Positions 1 through 9,662 of a DNA stretch of 64,000 nucleotides are shown here, piece by piece. Position numbers and translations under genes: made by a program. The first letter of the stretch is position 1. The number at the start of each line of letters is the position of its first letter. The notes under the pieces are model-generated. The model searched no databases and was not told the origin of the DNA. It saw nothing but the letters and a program-made list of their open reading frames with translations. Source of the DNA: Monocercomonoides exilis (taxonomy: Eukaryota; Preaxostyla; Oxymonadida; Polymastigidae); contig LSRY02000022.1 of NCBI GenBank assembly GCA_001643675.2, forward strand, positions 248,001 to 312,000. Reading direction: 5' to 3'.

Positions 1-370
1 TCCAGAAGCATCAATAACGATGATATTGAGTGCAGATCCTGGCAAGACGGCAGTTCAAGCCTCATTTCTTCTTCCTCACTTTCTCTCCCTGCATCTCTTT
101 CATCCCTTCTTCTATGGTTTCCATGAATCATCACAGAAGGAAGTGGTGCATGTGGTGTGCTCATCTGCACCTGGAAAATGAATAGTTCTGGAGGCAGAAG
201 GCCAAGAAGTGTTTGTTGAAAATTTTATTGTTTTCTATTTTTGGAGAAAAGAAGGAAGTGAAATTGTATCTTCGTTGGCAGGGCAGAGGAAGCGAATTTG
301 CGCGATGAGAGCGGCTTGAATAGCTGAGATGTCACTCAGAAGATGAGATAGTGAAATTGCATATTCTGAA
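1..370 (-). CDS. 3' exon(s) of a coiled-coil protein gene, partial or decayed
   Basis: Two stretches on the minus strand read openly. Positions 170 to 1 are open to the window edge and follow a good acceptor (ttttccag, ending at 171). The frame is rich in Glu and Arg. Positions ~362-245 follow another acceptor with a long pyrimidine tract (rc of 363-420) and read about 45 codons to a TAG, with an AATAAA-like signal just beyond it. The two cannot easily be one transcript, because the second reads to a stop before the first begins. Either two gene ends or a decayed gene is possible. The acidic/basic composition matches the coiled-coil remains at 700-1980 on the same strand. No family is recognised. 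Confidence 0.3.
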
Positions 371-699
371 ATGAGTCAAAAAAATACATTGATGAGAAAG
401 AAGAAGAAGAAGAAGAAAAGATAAAACAACAAATATTTAAGTTATTTCATGAAAGTGCAAAATTACAAATTAGAAAAAAAAATATATTCCGACCCTTCAG
501 TACAAATATATAAAAAAAATTACGAAAATCATTCAAAACAACTCCAAAAAAATGCTTATATAACCAGTCATACATATTTCACATTTCTGTTCATCTGCCT
601 TTGCCATTTCTCCTCTTAAATCCAGCCATTATGAGAATTATGTGGAAACCGAAAAGTCAATCATGTTTTCAGAAAACTTTTGAAGATGTTTGTTCTTGA

Positions 700-1980
700 T
701 GACCTTAAATTTGAAGCATCAACAGAAGAAAAAGGAGAAGAAGAAGACATTGGATATGCCTGAGAAGTTTTACTGTTCGGGGAGCTCACAAACTGTGGCA
801 GCTTATCGTTCTGAACTAACCCTTTGCTCTACTCGTTCTCCTTCTTCAAAATCCACTTTTTCTCTTCTATGCGTCTCCTTAACTCCGATTTCCAATTCTT
901 CTTCGCAGTCTTCTTTTCGCCTGTTTTTTCTCCTTCATTCAGCTTCCTCAGCTCCGCATGAAGTTTTTCCTTTTCTTTTTCTGTCTGCTCTTTCCTGAAC
1001 CTCTTCAACTTCCTTGTCACTTTTAATAACTCTCCAGTCTTCTTTGCCCTCTCCTGTTCCACAAATTTTATAGAATAGTATCAGGTACTGCTTCATAACG
1101 GACACAAGCTCGTCCACGTGGGAGATTATCTCTTGAAAGTTGACAAGTTGAATTTTGTTGAACAAACTGGTTTTTTCACTTTTAAGGAAAGAGGTTGCCT
1201 TGGCTGCTCATGGATGATATTGAAAATTGAAAAAGTGGATGGAAGCGAGGTTGGATATGAAACAGGGTTCACTTATATGTCTTGTGGGCTGCTTTCACCG
1301 TTTGTGACTTCTGAGACACATCTGCAAAAGGATGAGCTGTGATAATAATTTTTGAAGTGTTTGGCTTTTCTGCGTTCTTTGCTTTCTCCTCCTCCTCTCT
1401 CTGCATAATCTCTCGTTTGTGCTCCTCAATCATCATTCTCCTCTTTTCTTAGTTGTTCCATACCAGCTTTTTCATTTGCTCCTCAAAACGCTATTCCTCT
1501 TAGAATATCATCGTTAGCGATAGCATTGACAACAAGTGAGTCAAATGCAACGTAAGTTTCATTTTGGAAAGTGCAAAAATATAGTGCATAAACATAGGTT
1601 TACACATATAATGCTTCAGGTTCGTATCAATCTCCTTCTTCTCATGCATCTGCTGCTTTTCGGTCTTCAGCTTCTCCTCTCCATCATCCCCCGACAGCCA
1701 CAGTTAGAAAACAAGTTTCTTTTTTTTCACTTCTTGTTATGTTTGCTTCCACGAAGCCACTTCGATTGCCTTGTCGTCTTCTCTCCTTCAGCCTTCTTTC
1801 CATTCGCTTTGTACCGATTGCAGTGCCATCATCTCATTCGCTGCCTCGTGGTGTTGTAGCTCGATTTCTGAGTTCTTCTTCTTTTCTCTTTCTCTTCCTT
1901 TCTCATTCATTATTTCTCCTGAGTAATTTCTCAAATCGTATTGCACTCATCTCACGTTGTCGATCTCTGTGAATGTCTTT
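700..1980 (-). pseudogene. Decayed coiled-coil protein gene
   Basis: The minus strand carries coding-like stretches rich in Lys, Glu and Arg. Examples are 829-1062 (about 77 codons of heptad-like charged sequence), 935-1165 in another frame, and ~1320-1500 with runs such as EEHKREIMQREEEE. Further stretches at ~1620-1960 read KLKTEKQQMHEKKE and similar. They share strand and composition but are broken by several in-frame stops (for example in the 1440-1470 and 1840-1920 intervals) and by frame changes without clear splice sites. This looks like one long coiled-coil gene in decay. A multi-exon live gene cannot be excluded, because introns in this genome are short. Confidence 0.4.
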
Positions 1981-2104
1981 CCTAACAATCTGACAGAGAA
2001 AATTTGAAAATCTTGACGAAAAAGGATTGACGCCTGCACCGTTATCGTATCACTGATGCTGTAACATAAGATTATTTTCTCCTTTGGAATAAATAAAAGT
2101 GGGA

Positions 2105-2251
2105 AAATAAAAGGAGGAGGAGAAGAGGAGGAGGAGGAGAGGAGGAGGAGGAGAGGAGGAGGAGGAGAGGAGGAGGAGAAGAGGAGGAGGAGAAGAGGAG
2201 GAGGAGAAGAGGAGGAGGAGAAGAGGAAGGAGAAGGAGGAGAAGAAGAAGA
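2105..2251. repeat. GGA/GAGGAG purine tract
   Basis: About 145 bases are almost purely purine on the plus strand, built from GGA, GAG and AGA units (for example gaggaggaggaga repeated). The opposite strand is pure pyrimidine, so all three antisense frames read as Ser-, Pro- or Leu-rich open frames. These are composition artefacts, not genes. Homopurine mirror-symmetric tracts of this kind can adopt triplex (H-DNA) structure; that is inference. Confidence 0.85.
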
Positions 2252-3420
2252 AACCAGATTATTTGAGAATACATCTAAAGTTAGATCAGATGGAGTGGAA
2301 GAAGACACAAAATTTCATTATTGAAGTTGTTATTGGTGAACTTCACAAAGAAGTTGAACACTATCACTCACAATACGGGAACAAAGTTACTTTCCTTGAA
2401 AATATTAACATATAAATAACATTTATTCTTATCATCAAAATAAGTTATTCAGATCACATATATACAAAGAAGGAAAAAGAAAGAAAAATCTTTTTATGAA
2501 TATTTGTGTAAATGCGCTCAAACAAAAAAACGAAAGAAGGATGAATAAAGCTTAATCAGCTTCACCATTAATCGAAGCAATATGATGCAAACAACAAACT
2601 CCGTTATAAGATTCCCGCAGATTTTTCTGTGATTTGAACATAATATTCAAAATCCATGTTTTCAATTGGATGCTCATCTTTGGACTTTCCTTTGCTCTCT
2701 GAATTTTGTTCTTTTTTTCGGATTCTTTTTTCTCAGTTCCTTTCTTCGTTCATTTTCACTTCTTTCCTTATTAACAAACTATTTATCTCTGCATTCAAAA
2801 TCTTCATTGCAACAAAAAGTGAATACCAAAAAATATTTTGGTCTATATTGAAGTGTAATTCATCATTTTGGTAATATTTATGAATCTTTGTCAGCGTTTT
2901 TTCGCGCTTCAAAAACGCTTCGCAGGCATTTCAATTTTCTGAAAAGAAAGTGTTACAGCAAATTGTTCAAAAGCAACAGTTGCATTTATAAAACATTCAC
3001 AATTGATCGTTAAATAGCTTATTTCATTGTTGCAATGAAAACAAACATTATGAATTTGCTTTTTGATCAATGTCAATAGATAAATCATTGAAAGATTTGC
3101 TTTTCAATTTCAGTTAATACAAATATTATTGTTAATTCATAGCTAAATCAACGAAAGTTCTTGTTTTTTTTCAACGCACTTTAAATTACTAATCCAATCT
3201 GCTCTGAAAATGTGTAGAAAACTTGTGAATTATAATTCAATATTAACATAATACATTTCTTGATCATTTCACTGAACAAAAGTTAATTGAAAAATGAATA
3301 TTTTATATAAAAATCAATGTGATTCTTTATAATAAAACATCAAATGCCGACATTTGAAAAACAGAAAAAATAAAACTAATGAAAAAAAAGAATTTCAATA
3401 TTGAAACGAATTTATTAAAT
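2252..3420. other. AT-rich intergenic spacer
   Basis: No supported gene. There are short open frames near 2650-2870, but they have Phe/Ser-rich AT-biased composition and no recognisable domain. Runs of A and T are frequent. It probably holds 3' flank of the transposase locus on one side and of the coiled-coil remnant on the other. Confidence 0.5.
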
Positions 3421-3421
3421 G

Positions 3422-3575
3422 ATTGTCTGCCCTGGGAGGCTGATTCTGGACCCAAAGCCTTCAAGGGACTGTGCTGGACCGGTCACAGTACAGTCCCAGG
3501 ACGGAATCAGCCTAGCCCCATTTGTTTTGCTCTTGAGCGAAAACTGGGGTACCAGAAAGCATTTGTTTGAAGCAA
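3422..3575. ncRNA. GC-rich island with three hairpins, candidate structured RNA or transposon terminal structure
   Basis: This block of about 150 bases is markedly GC-rich between AT-rich flanks. It holds a perfect 10-base inverted repeat, AGGCTGATTC paired with GAATCAGCCT. Nested inside it is a second perfect arm pair, GGGACTGT with ACAGTCCC. Next comes a hairpin with arms CCCCA/TGGGG and GTTTT-GCTC/GAGC-G-AAAAC. A third small hairpin, ATTTG/CAAAT, follows. Three stem-loops in tandem suggest a stable RNA, or hairpin ends belonging to the adjacent transposase gene, whose stop codon lies about 100 bases away. No tRNA, snRNA or SRP core motif could be matched convincingly. Strand is undetermined; a T-rich run (rc of ~3380-3391) could act as a Pol III stop for a minus-strand transcript. 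Confidence 0.45.
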
Positions 3576-3673
3576 ATACTTAATGGCTTGAGCAGCAGAC
3601 AAATCAAAAAACGTCGTTCGTTTCAATATAAAATTCAACAAAAACAAAATAACTCATCAATAAGACCAGAACT

Positions 3674-5257
3674 TTAAAAACAAATTGTATCCAATTTTTT
3701 CCTATCATTTAAAAGTTTTCTTGTAGCATTCCCTATTTCAAACATTTCTGTTTTGCGAGAATATTTTTTTGAGGATTTTATTATCCTTTCATCTCTTATG
3801 CTTTTTTCAAGGAAGTACATTAACTCTTTTCCTCGGGAATCTTGTGGTGAACACACAAATCTGAAAATTTGATTACCTCGTTTCTCATAGAACAAATACG
3901 TCTTTATGGATTTCGCTTCAATTTTCCTCCATCTTATTTTATTTCCAGAAGAGTGTCTGAGTAAATAAAGAAATGAAGAAAATGAAAACAAAATTTTCTT
4001 AAATGAATCACACTTGACAAAATATCGCGTTGTCTTTTGATAATTATCCAAGTTGTTTTGGTGGGAATCATATAAGTCATCTGTATTGTCTTTTAGAAAT
4101 TTTATAAGTTCATCAATATTATTAAGTGAAGGTCCATTGGGCAAGTTATTTTTCACACAGTTTGTCAGATTCCCGAATTCTCCGTCGCATTCACTTTTTC
4201 CATGTTTTTCACAAAAAAAGGAAAGAGTTGTTCGTTTGCCTTTGACGGGAGAAGAGTTGTCAGAAAGGAGAAAATGCATAAGCTGGGAATTCCGAAAGTG
4301 TGGCCCTGTATCACATACAAAATGAAGAGTTTGCTTGTCTTTAACGATTTTATCTTCCAAAACTTGCTTCAGACATTCAATGGTGAAACGGTAGTCGTGA
4401 GATAGAGCGTTTGAGAAGAAGTTAAAAATGTGCTTTTCTTTGTCTCCTTTCTTGTTAACAATGAAAACAATTGCACAAAAATGTGTGATTTCCTCTTTTT
4501 CGTAATAATCTCGGCTTATTTGATTTTTGCAAATAGGAAGCGTCCAATTCTCTTTAAAGTCGAACAAAACCAACGCTTCCGAAAATGCAATGTTCTTTTT
4601 GATTTGATAAAAGTGCTGACGTTGATTTGACGCCAGAAAACGATGCTTTTCAATTAGTCTTATTGTTTGTTGCTCTTGATTATTCAATGTTTGTGATTTT
4701 GTTTTAAGATATTCTTCTTTTTTCTTCAGATGATTGAACATTTCACATAAGTTACACAAGTCAGTTCGCCTGGAAGCCCTTTTGAGGTGTTTTGTCTTTT
4801 TGTAGAAAGAACTTTTTGACATTTTAATATTCGTGGTTTCCATTAACTTTCTGAATAGCTGCGCTTTTGTTGAATTGATGATACGAACTTTTTGTTTTTT
4901 AATATGTGAATAAGAATTGTTTGGAGAACCATGAAAGAATGGATTATTGACGCTTGCATTTTGTGAATCTTGATGTCGATAATTGTGAAGTGTTGAAAAG
5001 CATTGATTAGGATTTGTTGATCTGTTTTTTGTTTCACTCAAATGGCTGGATGAAATCATTTCTGGAAATAGAGATTGTTTTCCATTTGGTTTTGTAGATG
5101 CGGTTGAATTATGAGTGAGATGATTATTAATTGAAGTATTATTAGTTTCACAGTCTTTTGAGTTCGTTTGATAATTGCATTCAGAAGATAATTCGTTTGA
5201 AAAATGAAGAAATGAAGTGTCTATTTCAGATGTGATGGAACATCCGGAAGGTCGATT
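3674..5257 (-). CDS. DDE-type transposase catalytic region (C-terminal part of USP-transposase locus)
   Basis: The frame is open for 527 codons from just after the TAA at 5260-5258 to the stop at 3674; the first ATG in it is at 5059. Its first ~150 codons are Asn/Ser/His-rich, like the end of the USP frame upstream. A helical segment with MSKSSFYK and a zinc-type CNLC pair follows. The core carries three acidic motifs: FDFKENW (Asp codon 4559-4561), CDTGPHFRN (4310-4312) and HGKSECDGEFG (4184-4186), with spacings of 83 and 42 residues. From memory, the same order (DF..., then D-G-P-x-x-x-F-K/R-N, then HGKxxxDG) marks a transposase-like family common in animal genomes. The function inferred is DNA transposition in the nucleus. 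Activity is uncertain because the frame lies behind a stop codon. Confidence 0.7.
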   Translation of the reverse strand, partial: NRPSGCSITSEIDTSFLHFSNELSSECNYQTNSKDCETNNTSINNHLTHNSTASTKPNGKQSLFPEMISSSHLSETKNRSTNPNQCFSTLHNYRHQDSQNASVNNPFFHGSPNNSYSHIKKQKVRIINSTKAQLFRKLMETTNIKMSKSSFYKKTKHLKRASRRTDLCNLCEMFNHLKKKEEYLKTKSQTLNNQEQQTIRLIEKHRFLASNQRQHFYQIKKNIAFSEALVLFDFKENWTLPICKNQISRDYYEKEEITHFCAIVFIVNKKGDKEKHIFNFFSNALSHDYRFTIECLKQVLEDKIVKDKQTLHFVCDTGPHFRNSQLMHFLLSDNSSPVKGKRTTLSFFCEKHGKSECDGEFGNLTNCVKNNLPNGPSLNNIDELIKFLKDNTDDLYDSHQNNLDNYQKTTRYFVKCDSFKKILFSFSSFLYLLRHSSGNKIRWRKIEAKSIKTYLFYEKRGNQIFRFVCSPQDSRGKELMYFLEKSIRDERIIKSSKKYSRKTEMFEIGNATRKLLNDRKKLDTICF

Positions 5258-6988
5258 TTATAAATCAAATAAGGTCGATTCTTTGTGGTGATTTTCTGAT
5301 GAAGAATGAACCTTAGTAATTTCATCATCATATATTATTGAAGGTGAAGTGGAATGATGTGGATTAGTCGTATTAGGATGAAGTGAATAAGAAGGATCTT
5401 GTAATAAACCATCACAATTAATGCAAACCGAACGAACATTTGTTTTCCTCTGATTCATTGATGAAATATTATTCGAAAAAGAACTTCCTTGATGAGATAG
5501 TCCCAATTGAAACAAATTTGGTGAAGCAATATCGGAAACAGGAATGCATCCACCATTCTCCTGAGAGTAAACAATCATAAACGGAATTGAACCTTTGTTT
5601 ATGTGAGAGTTTGTTTCTGTTGTAATTTCATTATTAATGAAGGATATTTCTCCGTCGTTACAAATATACCAACAATCTTTGTAAGATGCACATTTTGGCG
5701 ATGGGCATCTGCTTCTACACATTGAATAAAAATGTCCACAATCTTTCGATCCTCGATAAAACAGGACTGCTATCAATCGATAATTGTGCATATTTTCTGA
5801 ATGGAAAGGAAAAGCCTTTATTGTTTCTTCATTCTTTAAAAATGAAATTTGTAATGGAATGTTGTATATTTTCTTTTGATCAAATTTATCAGATTCAAGA
5901 GTGATTGTTAAAATATGAGGGAATTGAAGGATATTCATTATTGAATATTGATCTGTATTTTTCTGACATCTGAGACAAAAGGCCTCTCCGTTGTTTGTAT
6001 TTGTTTGACATGATGAGAATGATTCATTAAATTCCGAAATGACATCTGAACCGTGAAGTCGAATTAATGGAGTTGATTCACAAATTCCATACTCATATGA
6101 TCCACATTCACAACATTTTCTTGGAAATGATTGGTTCGTTCTCATTTGGTTTGCTAATGCTGGTGTTATTGATATGAGATCTTGGTACATATTAAAAAAT
6201 GTTTCATAACATTCTTGTTGTTCACCCTTTTTCAGTCCATGCCTTTTTTCCCAACATCTCACAAAAGGCAAGGACCAAGATTGTGGGACATTATCATTGT
6301 TTATGTTAACTGAAAAATCCAAAGGTTGGACAATGTCCAGCAAACGATGCAAATAGTGTGAAATCTTCCCTTTTCGTGTACAAAATCGTTCTGAGTGCAA
6401 ATAAATAGAACGGAACACTTGTAGCATTGCAGCGAGATAACAAGTGTTTCCCATGTTTGGTAACGGATAATAATTCTTGTTTTCTCTCTGTGTTCCAGTT
6501 TGTGCAGCGTGCTGATTATTCTTTGAACAGCATTCGATGATTGAGCTGCAAGAAGAAATAGAGCCTTGACTATTCTTTATTGTATTTTCATTGGTTTCGT
6601 TGGAATAATGCAGTTCTTCATTTTTTTCAATCTCCATATTTTCTCCATTATTGCTTTGCGTTGCTAATTCTGATAAATCCAAATTTATTTCCGGTTCGAA
6701 ACAGCTTTCTTCATCCATTTCACATTGAACGTCCAAAAGTGAAATTTCATCATCTATCTCCATGTGAATGAATTCATTGTTTTTTGAATTGTTTGATTCT
6801 TCTGCTGTCTGCAAATATTCGCTTCTTGTGTTGTTCTCTGTGAAATAATGATAAAGAGGATCTTCATCTTCTTCCATTTCTTCGCTGCAGTTTATGATTT
6901 TGAAATCATCATCTATTTCCATTGAAGATTCTGAAAGTGATAATTCTTCAACACTTTTAATTAAAGAACTCAATAAGAAGACAAACTG
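5258..6988 (-). CDS. C19 (USP-type) ubiquitin carboxyl-terminal hydrolase domain within a transposase locus
   Basis: The open frame runs from about 6988 to the TAA at 5260-5258. No ATG opens it (the codon at 6973 is TTG), so it should be an internal exon. About 165 acidic, Ser-rich residues precede the catalytic Cys box, PNMGNTCYLAAMLQ (Cys codon 6442-6440). A fingers-type zinc ribbon follows (KCCECGSY and FCLRCQKN). The His box is CGHFYSMCRS (His codon 5734-5732), and WYICNDGEIS near 5655 supplies the Asp/Asn. These are the hallmarks of a cysteine protease that removes ubiquitin from proteins, and all key residues are present. The C-terminal ~130 residues are Asn/Ser/His-rich linker. The domain sits between the N-terminal and catalytic parts of a transposase, all on one strand. 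Confidence 0.8.
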   Translation of the reverse strand, partial: QFVFLLSSLIKSVEELSLSESSMEIDDDFKIINCSEEMEEDEDPLYHYFTENNTRSEYLQTAEESNNSKNNEFIHMEIDDEISLLDVQCEMDEESCFEPEINLDLSELATQSNNGENMEIEKNEELHYSNETNENTIKNSQGSISSCSSIIECCSKNNQHAAQTGTQRENKNYYPLPNMGNTCYLAAMLQVFRSIYLHSERFCTRKGKISHYLHRLLDIVQPLDFSVNINNDNVPQSWSLPFVRCWEKRHGLKKGEQQECYETFFNMYQDLISITPALANQMRTNQSFPRKCCECGSYEYGICESTPLIRLHGSDVISEFNESFSSCQTNTNNGEAFCLRCQKNTDQYSIMNILQFPHILTITLESDKFDQKKIYNIPLQISFLKNEETIKAFPFHSENMHNYRLIAVLFYRGSKDCGHFYSMCRSRCPSPKCASYKDCWYICNDGEISFINNEITTETNSHINKGSIPFMIVYSQENGGCIPVSDIASPNLFQLGLSHQGSSFSNNISSMNQRKTNVRSVCINCDGLLQDPSYSLHPNTTNPHHSTSPSIIYDDEITKVHSSSENHHKESTLFDL

Positions 6989-7010
6989 TTATTCTGTTGT
7001 GACAACTTAC

Positions 7011-7646
7011 AAATGCATTTCGATGATTCGGTTGAATTTTCATTTATGAAATCAGTGAAAACTTTTTCATCTTCTGGGCTCATCTCTATAAAAATGTTAA
7101 TATATGACAAAGAACAAATTAAAGATGAACAGTTACACATTTTTTTCAATAAAGAATTAGATCAAACTTCGTTTTGATGGGGGAAGAGCAGCTTTTTTTG
7201 GAGTTCGAAAATCAAACGATGTGTACGAGCTATTATCCTTTGCGTGATAATAGCTTCCATGAGAACATTCAAAACCCAAATCGATCAATTGCGAGAGGGC
7301 ATATTCCTGGCAAACACATTTTAAAAGCGTCACTTTTGTATGTGGATTTTCTTCTCGATTATACGCAGACGCTAATCGCAAAATTACATATCGATTTCGA
7401 TCTTCAGTAATCAAAAGTTTAAAAGAGTTTGATTAATATAAATACAAAGACGAAAAATAAAAACAAACCGTTAAATATATTTTCAATCTGGGGAAATATT
7501 TTTTTACCCGTATTTGTATGGAAAAACATGTACTTCAGCAATTCCACACAATCATTTGCAGATTTGTTTGATAGATACTCCCAAACATCTCTGCATTTTT
7601 CGCTTTTCCTCGAGTTTGATAAAAGAGAAAACTTGATTCGTTCCAT
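7011..7646 (-). CDS. N-terminal exons of the transposase-like gene
   Basis: Three exons are inferred. Exon a is 7646-7508 (ATG at 7646, stop in frame just upstream, 46 codons plus one base). Intron 1 is 7507-7402 (gtaaaa...ctgaag). Exon b is 7401-7168. Intron 2 is 7167-7086 (gtttga...ttatag). Exon c is 7085-7011, ending before GTAAGT at 7010. Reading phase is preserved across both introns. The product resembles, from memory, the N-terminal region of the same transposase family: a Cys/His-bearing helical domain, a PPSKRK linker and a segment reading F-x-N-E-N-S. It is probably the DNA-binding part. The join from exon c to the USP exon is not settled: the donor is phase 1, and the two best in-phase acceptors (exon starts at 6945 or 6930) would create TAA at the junction. 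A third (6912) would give Tyr. Confidence 0.5.
7086..7167 (-). other. Intron 2 of transposase-like gene
   Basis: It starts GTTTGA, an atypical donor, and ends with a strong acceptor (catttttatag) on the minus strand. Splicing keeps phase 1 and removes the TAA that otherwise follows SLI. Confidence 0.45.
7402..7507 (-). other. Intron 1 of transposase-like gene
   Basis: It starts GTAAAA and ends CTGAAG on the minus strand. Removing it joins a phase-1 donor (ACG G) to a two-base remainder (AT) and gives an uninterrupted frame. The interval itself has several stops. Confidence 0.5.
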
Positions 7647-7659
7647 GATTCAACAAAAA

Positions 7660-8460
7660 ATAGTTTATTCTTTGTGATAACAAAGTTCCACAAATGGGAT
7701 GATCTGCGAAATCTTTTATTGTTGATAATTTTAACTTTTTAAAACTAACATCAATGCGTAGAAAATGAATATAGAGCACATGCATTTTTTGAATTGATGG
7801 ATATTGAACACTTTTCAAATTTCAAGTATATGATTTTATTTAACGTTTTCACTGAGAATCTTCTTAATTATTAGTTTATCCTGACAAATATTCGTTGAAC
7901 GAAAGGGGGAAAAAATATGTTTCTGCAGAACGGAAGGTTGCACCGATACAACTTTTGAATGAAACCAGGTTTGGTTGCTTAAAACGATTTTTATTCAAAG
8001 CAATACAAATTTTCACAAATTCTCCTTTTTATTCCGTTTTGTGTCATTTTAATTCAGCAAAAGTGAATTGCAGAGATTCCAATTTAAAAAGCAACAATTA
8101 TGGAAAAAAATATTGGCTTTTGAAAAAGTTGTGCTTTTATTTAATGATGTTCGACAAATAAATCACATGAATGTATTTGCTCAATCAATTGCAGAAAACA
8201 CATCCAATGTTTTCTTATCAATCCACAGTTTTCCGGTACATTCAAATTCATTTATTTGCTTATTTATGATTTTCTCTCCTTTGAATAAGTGTTTATTTTT
8301 AAGGCATCTGAAACCAGAAATCCTTTAAGTTGAAATTTTCATTAGGCTTAAGAGAGAATATTCGAAAAACCATACAGCACAAACAAATTTATATTTCAAG
8401 AAGTCCACTCAGTGAGATCAATGCTGAATGAGAGATCACTAAACAAATAAGAATGAATAT
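7660..8460. other. Spacer upstream of the transposase locus
   Basis: AT-rich sequence with no supported gene. It should include the promoter of the minus-strand transposase gene. I looked for terminal inverted repeats matching the other side of the locus (2900-3660) and saw none by eye. Confidence 0.4.
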
Positions 8461-8469
8461 TTGAGGAAG

Positions 8470-9662
8470 CAACGTGACTAGAAGCAGTTATGCAGATGAT
8501 AAAAAGCAAGAGATATCAGAACTTGATGAACGACATAATCTGACTCCAACGAGTGCAGCTGAAGCAGTAAGGGAAGAACAATGAGGAAGGAAGAGAAAGA
8601 GATAATTGCAACGAGGGAAAAGAGAAAGAAGAGAAAAAAAAGGAAATAAAAGAATTGAAGTTATATACCGAGATGAAAAGTCGAACAATGTTGCTGAACA
8701 TATATCGGAATATGGAAGAATTGAAAGTTTTGTCGAGTATTCACAAGAATAATATGAAAAAGTTTTGATACTGTCTATTTATCTGTTTTTGAAATGCTTT
8801 TAAGGGAAAGTTGAAGAAGATGTGATAGTAGAAGAAAATAAAGAAAAAATAAAGAAAAATAGGAAGAAAAAGAAGCGATTAAACCGATAAATGAAACAGC
8901 AACGCATAAAAAAGTTCGTTCAAATGAAAGTGGTGAACAGCAAAGCCAATGAGAATGATCGAGAAGATCTGGATACATCGCAATCCATCAATTTCTTGAT
9001 CTGATTATAACATCGACTTTTTCTATTTTAAAACATATGCTTCTATTAATGAAACTTTGGATTCATTCCTGTCGAATTTTTGGTAGTTTTCGCATAAAAC
9101 AAGCGAAAATACAAGTTATTCTCATTCATCATCATCGTCAACAATTGGCTCATTGCCTTATCATTACTCTTCGCCAAGCAACATGAATGCACGAAATTCT
9201 TCATTCACTTCTTTTTCTCCTTCTCCTTCTCCTCCTTCATCATCATCATCATCTTCTTCTTCTTATCAGCATTCTTCATCAACCATTTCACTCAACTCAC
9301 ATTTTCCTTCATCAAAATTCATTTTTCTTTCACAATTATCGAAAAAATACTTTTATCTCCTATCATATTGCAACCTCATCTTCAAACAAACTTGTTTCTT
9401 CCTAAGCCAATATTGCTCAATTGCAGAGCTTCAGCAGATAATTTTTTCACAACTCTTCCACAATCACGCTACTCTTTCATCTTCCATTCGACTATCATTT
9501 ATTTCCGAGCTTCAGCTTCCTTTCAACTTTCAATCAACAGTCTATCTGTATCAAAATAATCATTCTTTAATGGCTGCACCAACTTCAAATTATTTATTCA
9601 ACCTCAAAGGGTTCTGTGAAGCATTGTGTTTACAGTTGGAATTGCTCTCAATTTGTGATTAG
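8470..9662 (+). pseudogene. Decayed low-complexity coiled-coil/Ser-rich coding remnant
   Basis: Plus-strand coding-like fragments follow one another in different frames. One near 8490-8570 reads a soluble acidic helix (KKQEISELDERHN) and stops. A lysine/glutamate-rich one lies at ~8800-8990. A longer Ser-rich one from ~9120 to 9662 contains Ser runs and a Leu/Phe-rich C-terminus; its apparent start codon at 9153 is TTG, so it is not a complete gene. Breaks between fragments have no convincing splice signals. No family is recognised. A spliced live gene is possible but less likely. Confidence 0.25.

Noticed and set aside
2050-2308. Ser/Pro/Leu-rich frames on the minus strand over the GGA tract
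   Set aside because: Pure consequence of a simple repeat read in different frames.
3422-3575. SRP RNA or U1-like identity for the hairpin island
   Set aside because: Short resemblances (ggaggctga, ggacggaa, atactta) do not sit in the required structure or order.
5258-5260. Non-standard genetic code (TAA/TAG as Gln, known from the oxymonad Streblomastix)
   Set aside because: Several genes of 800 to 2,900 codons have no internal TAA or TAG, use CAA/CAG for Gln, and two end with TAA.
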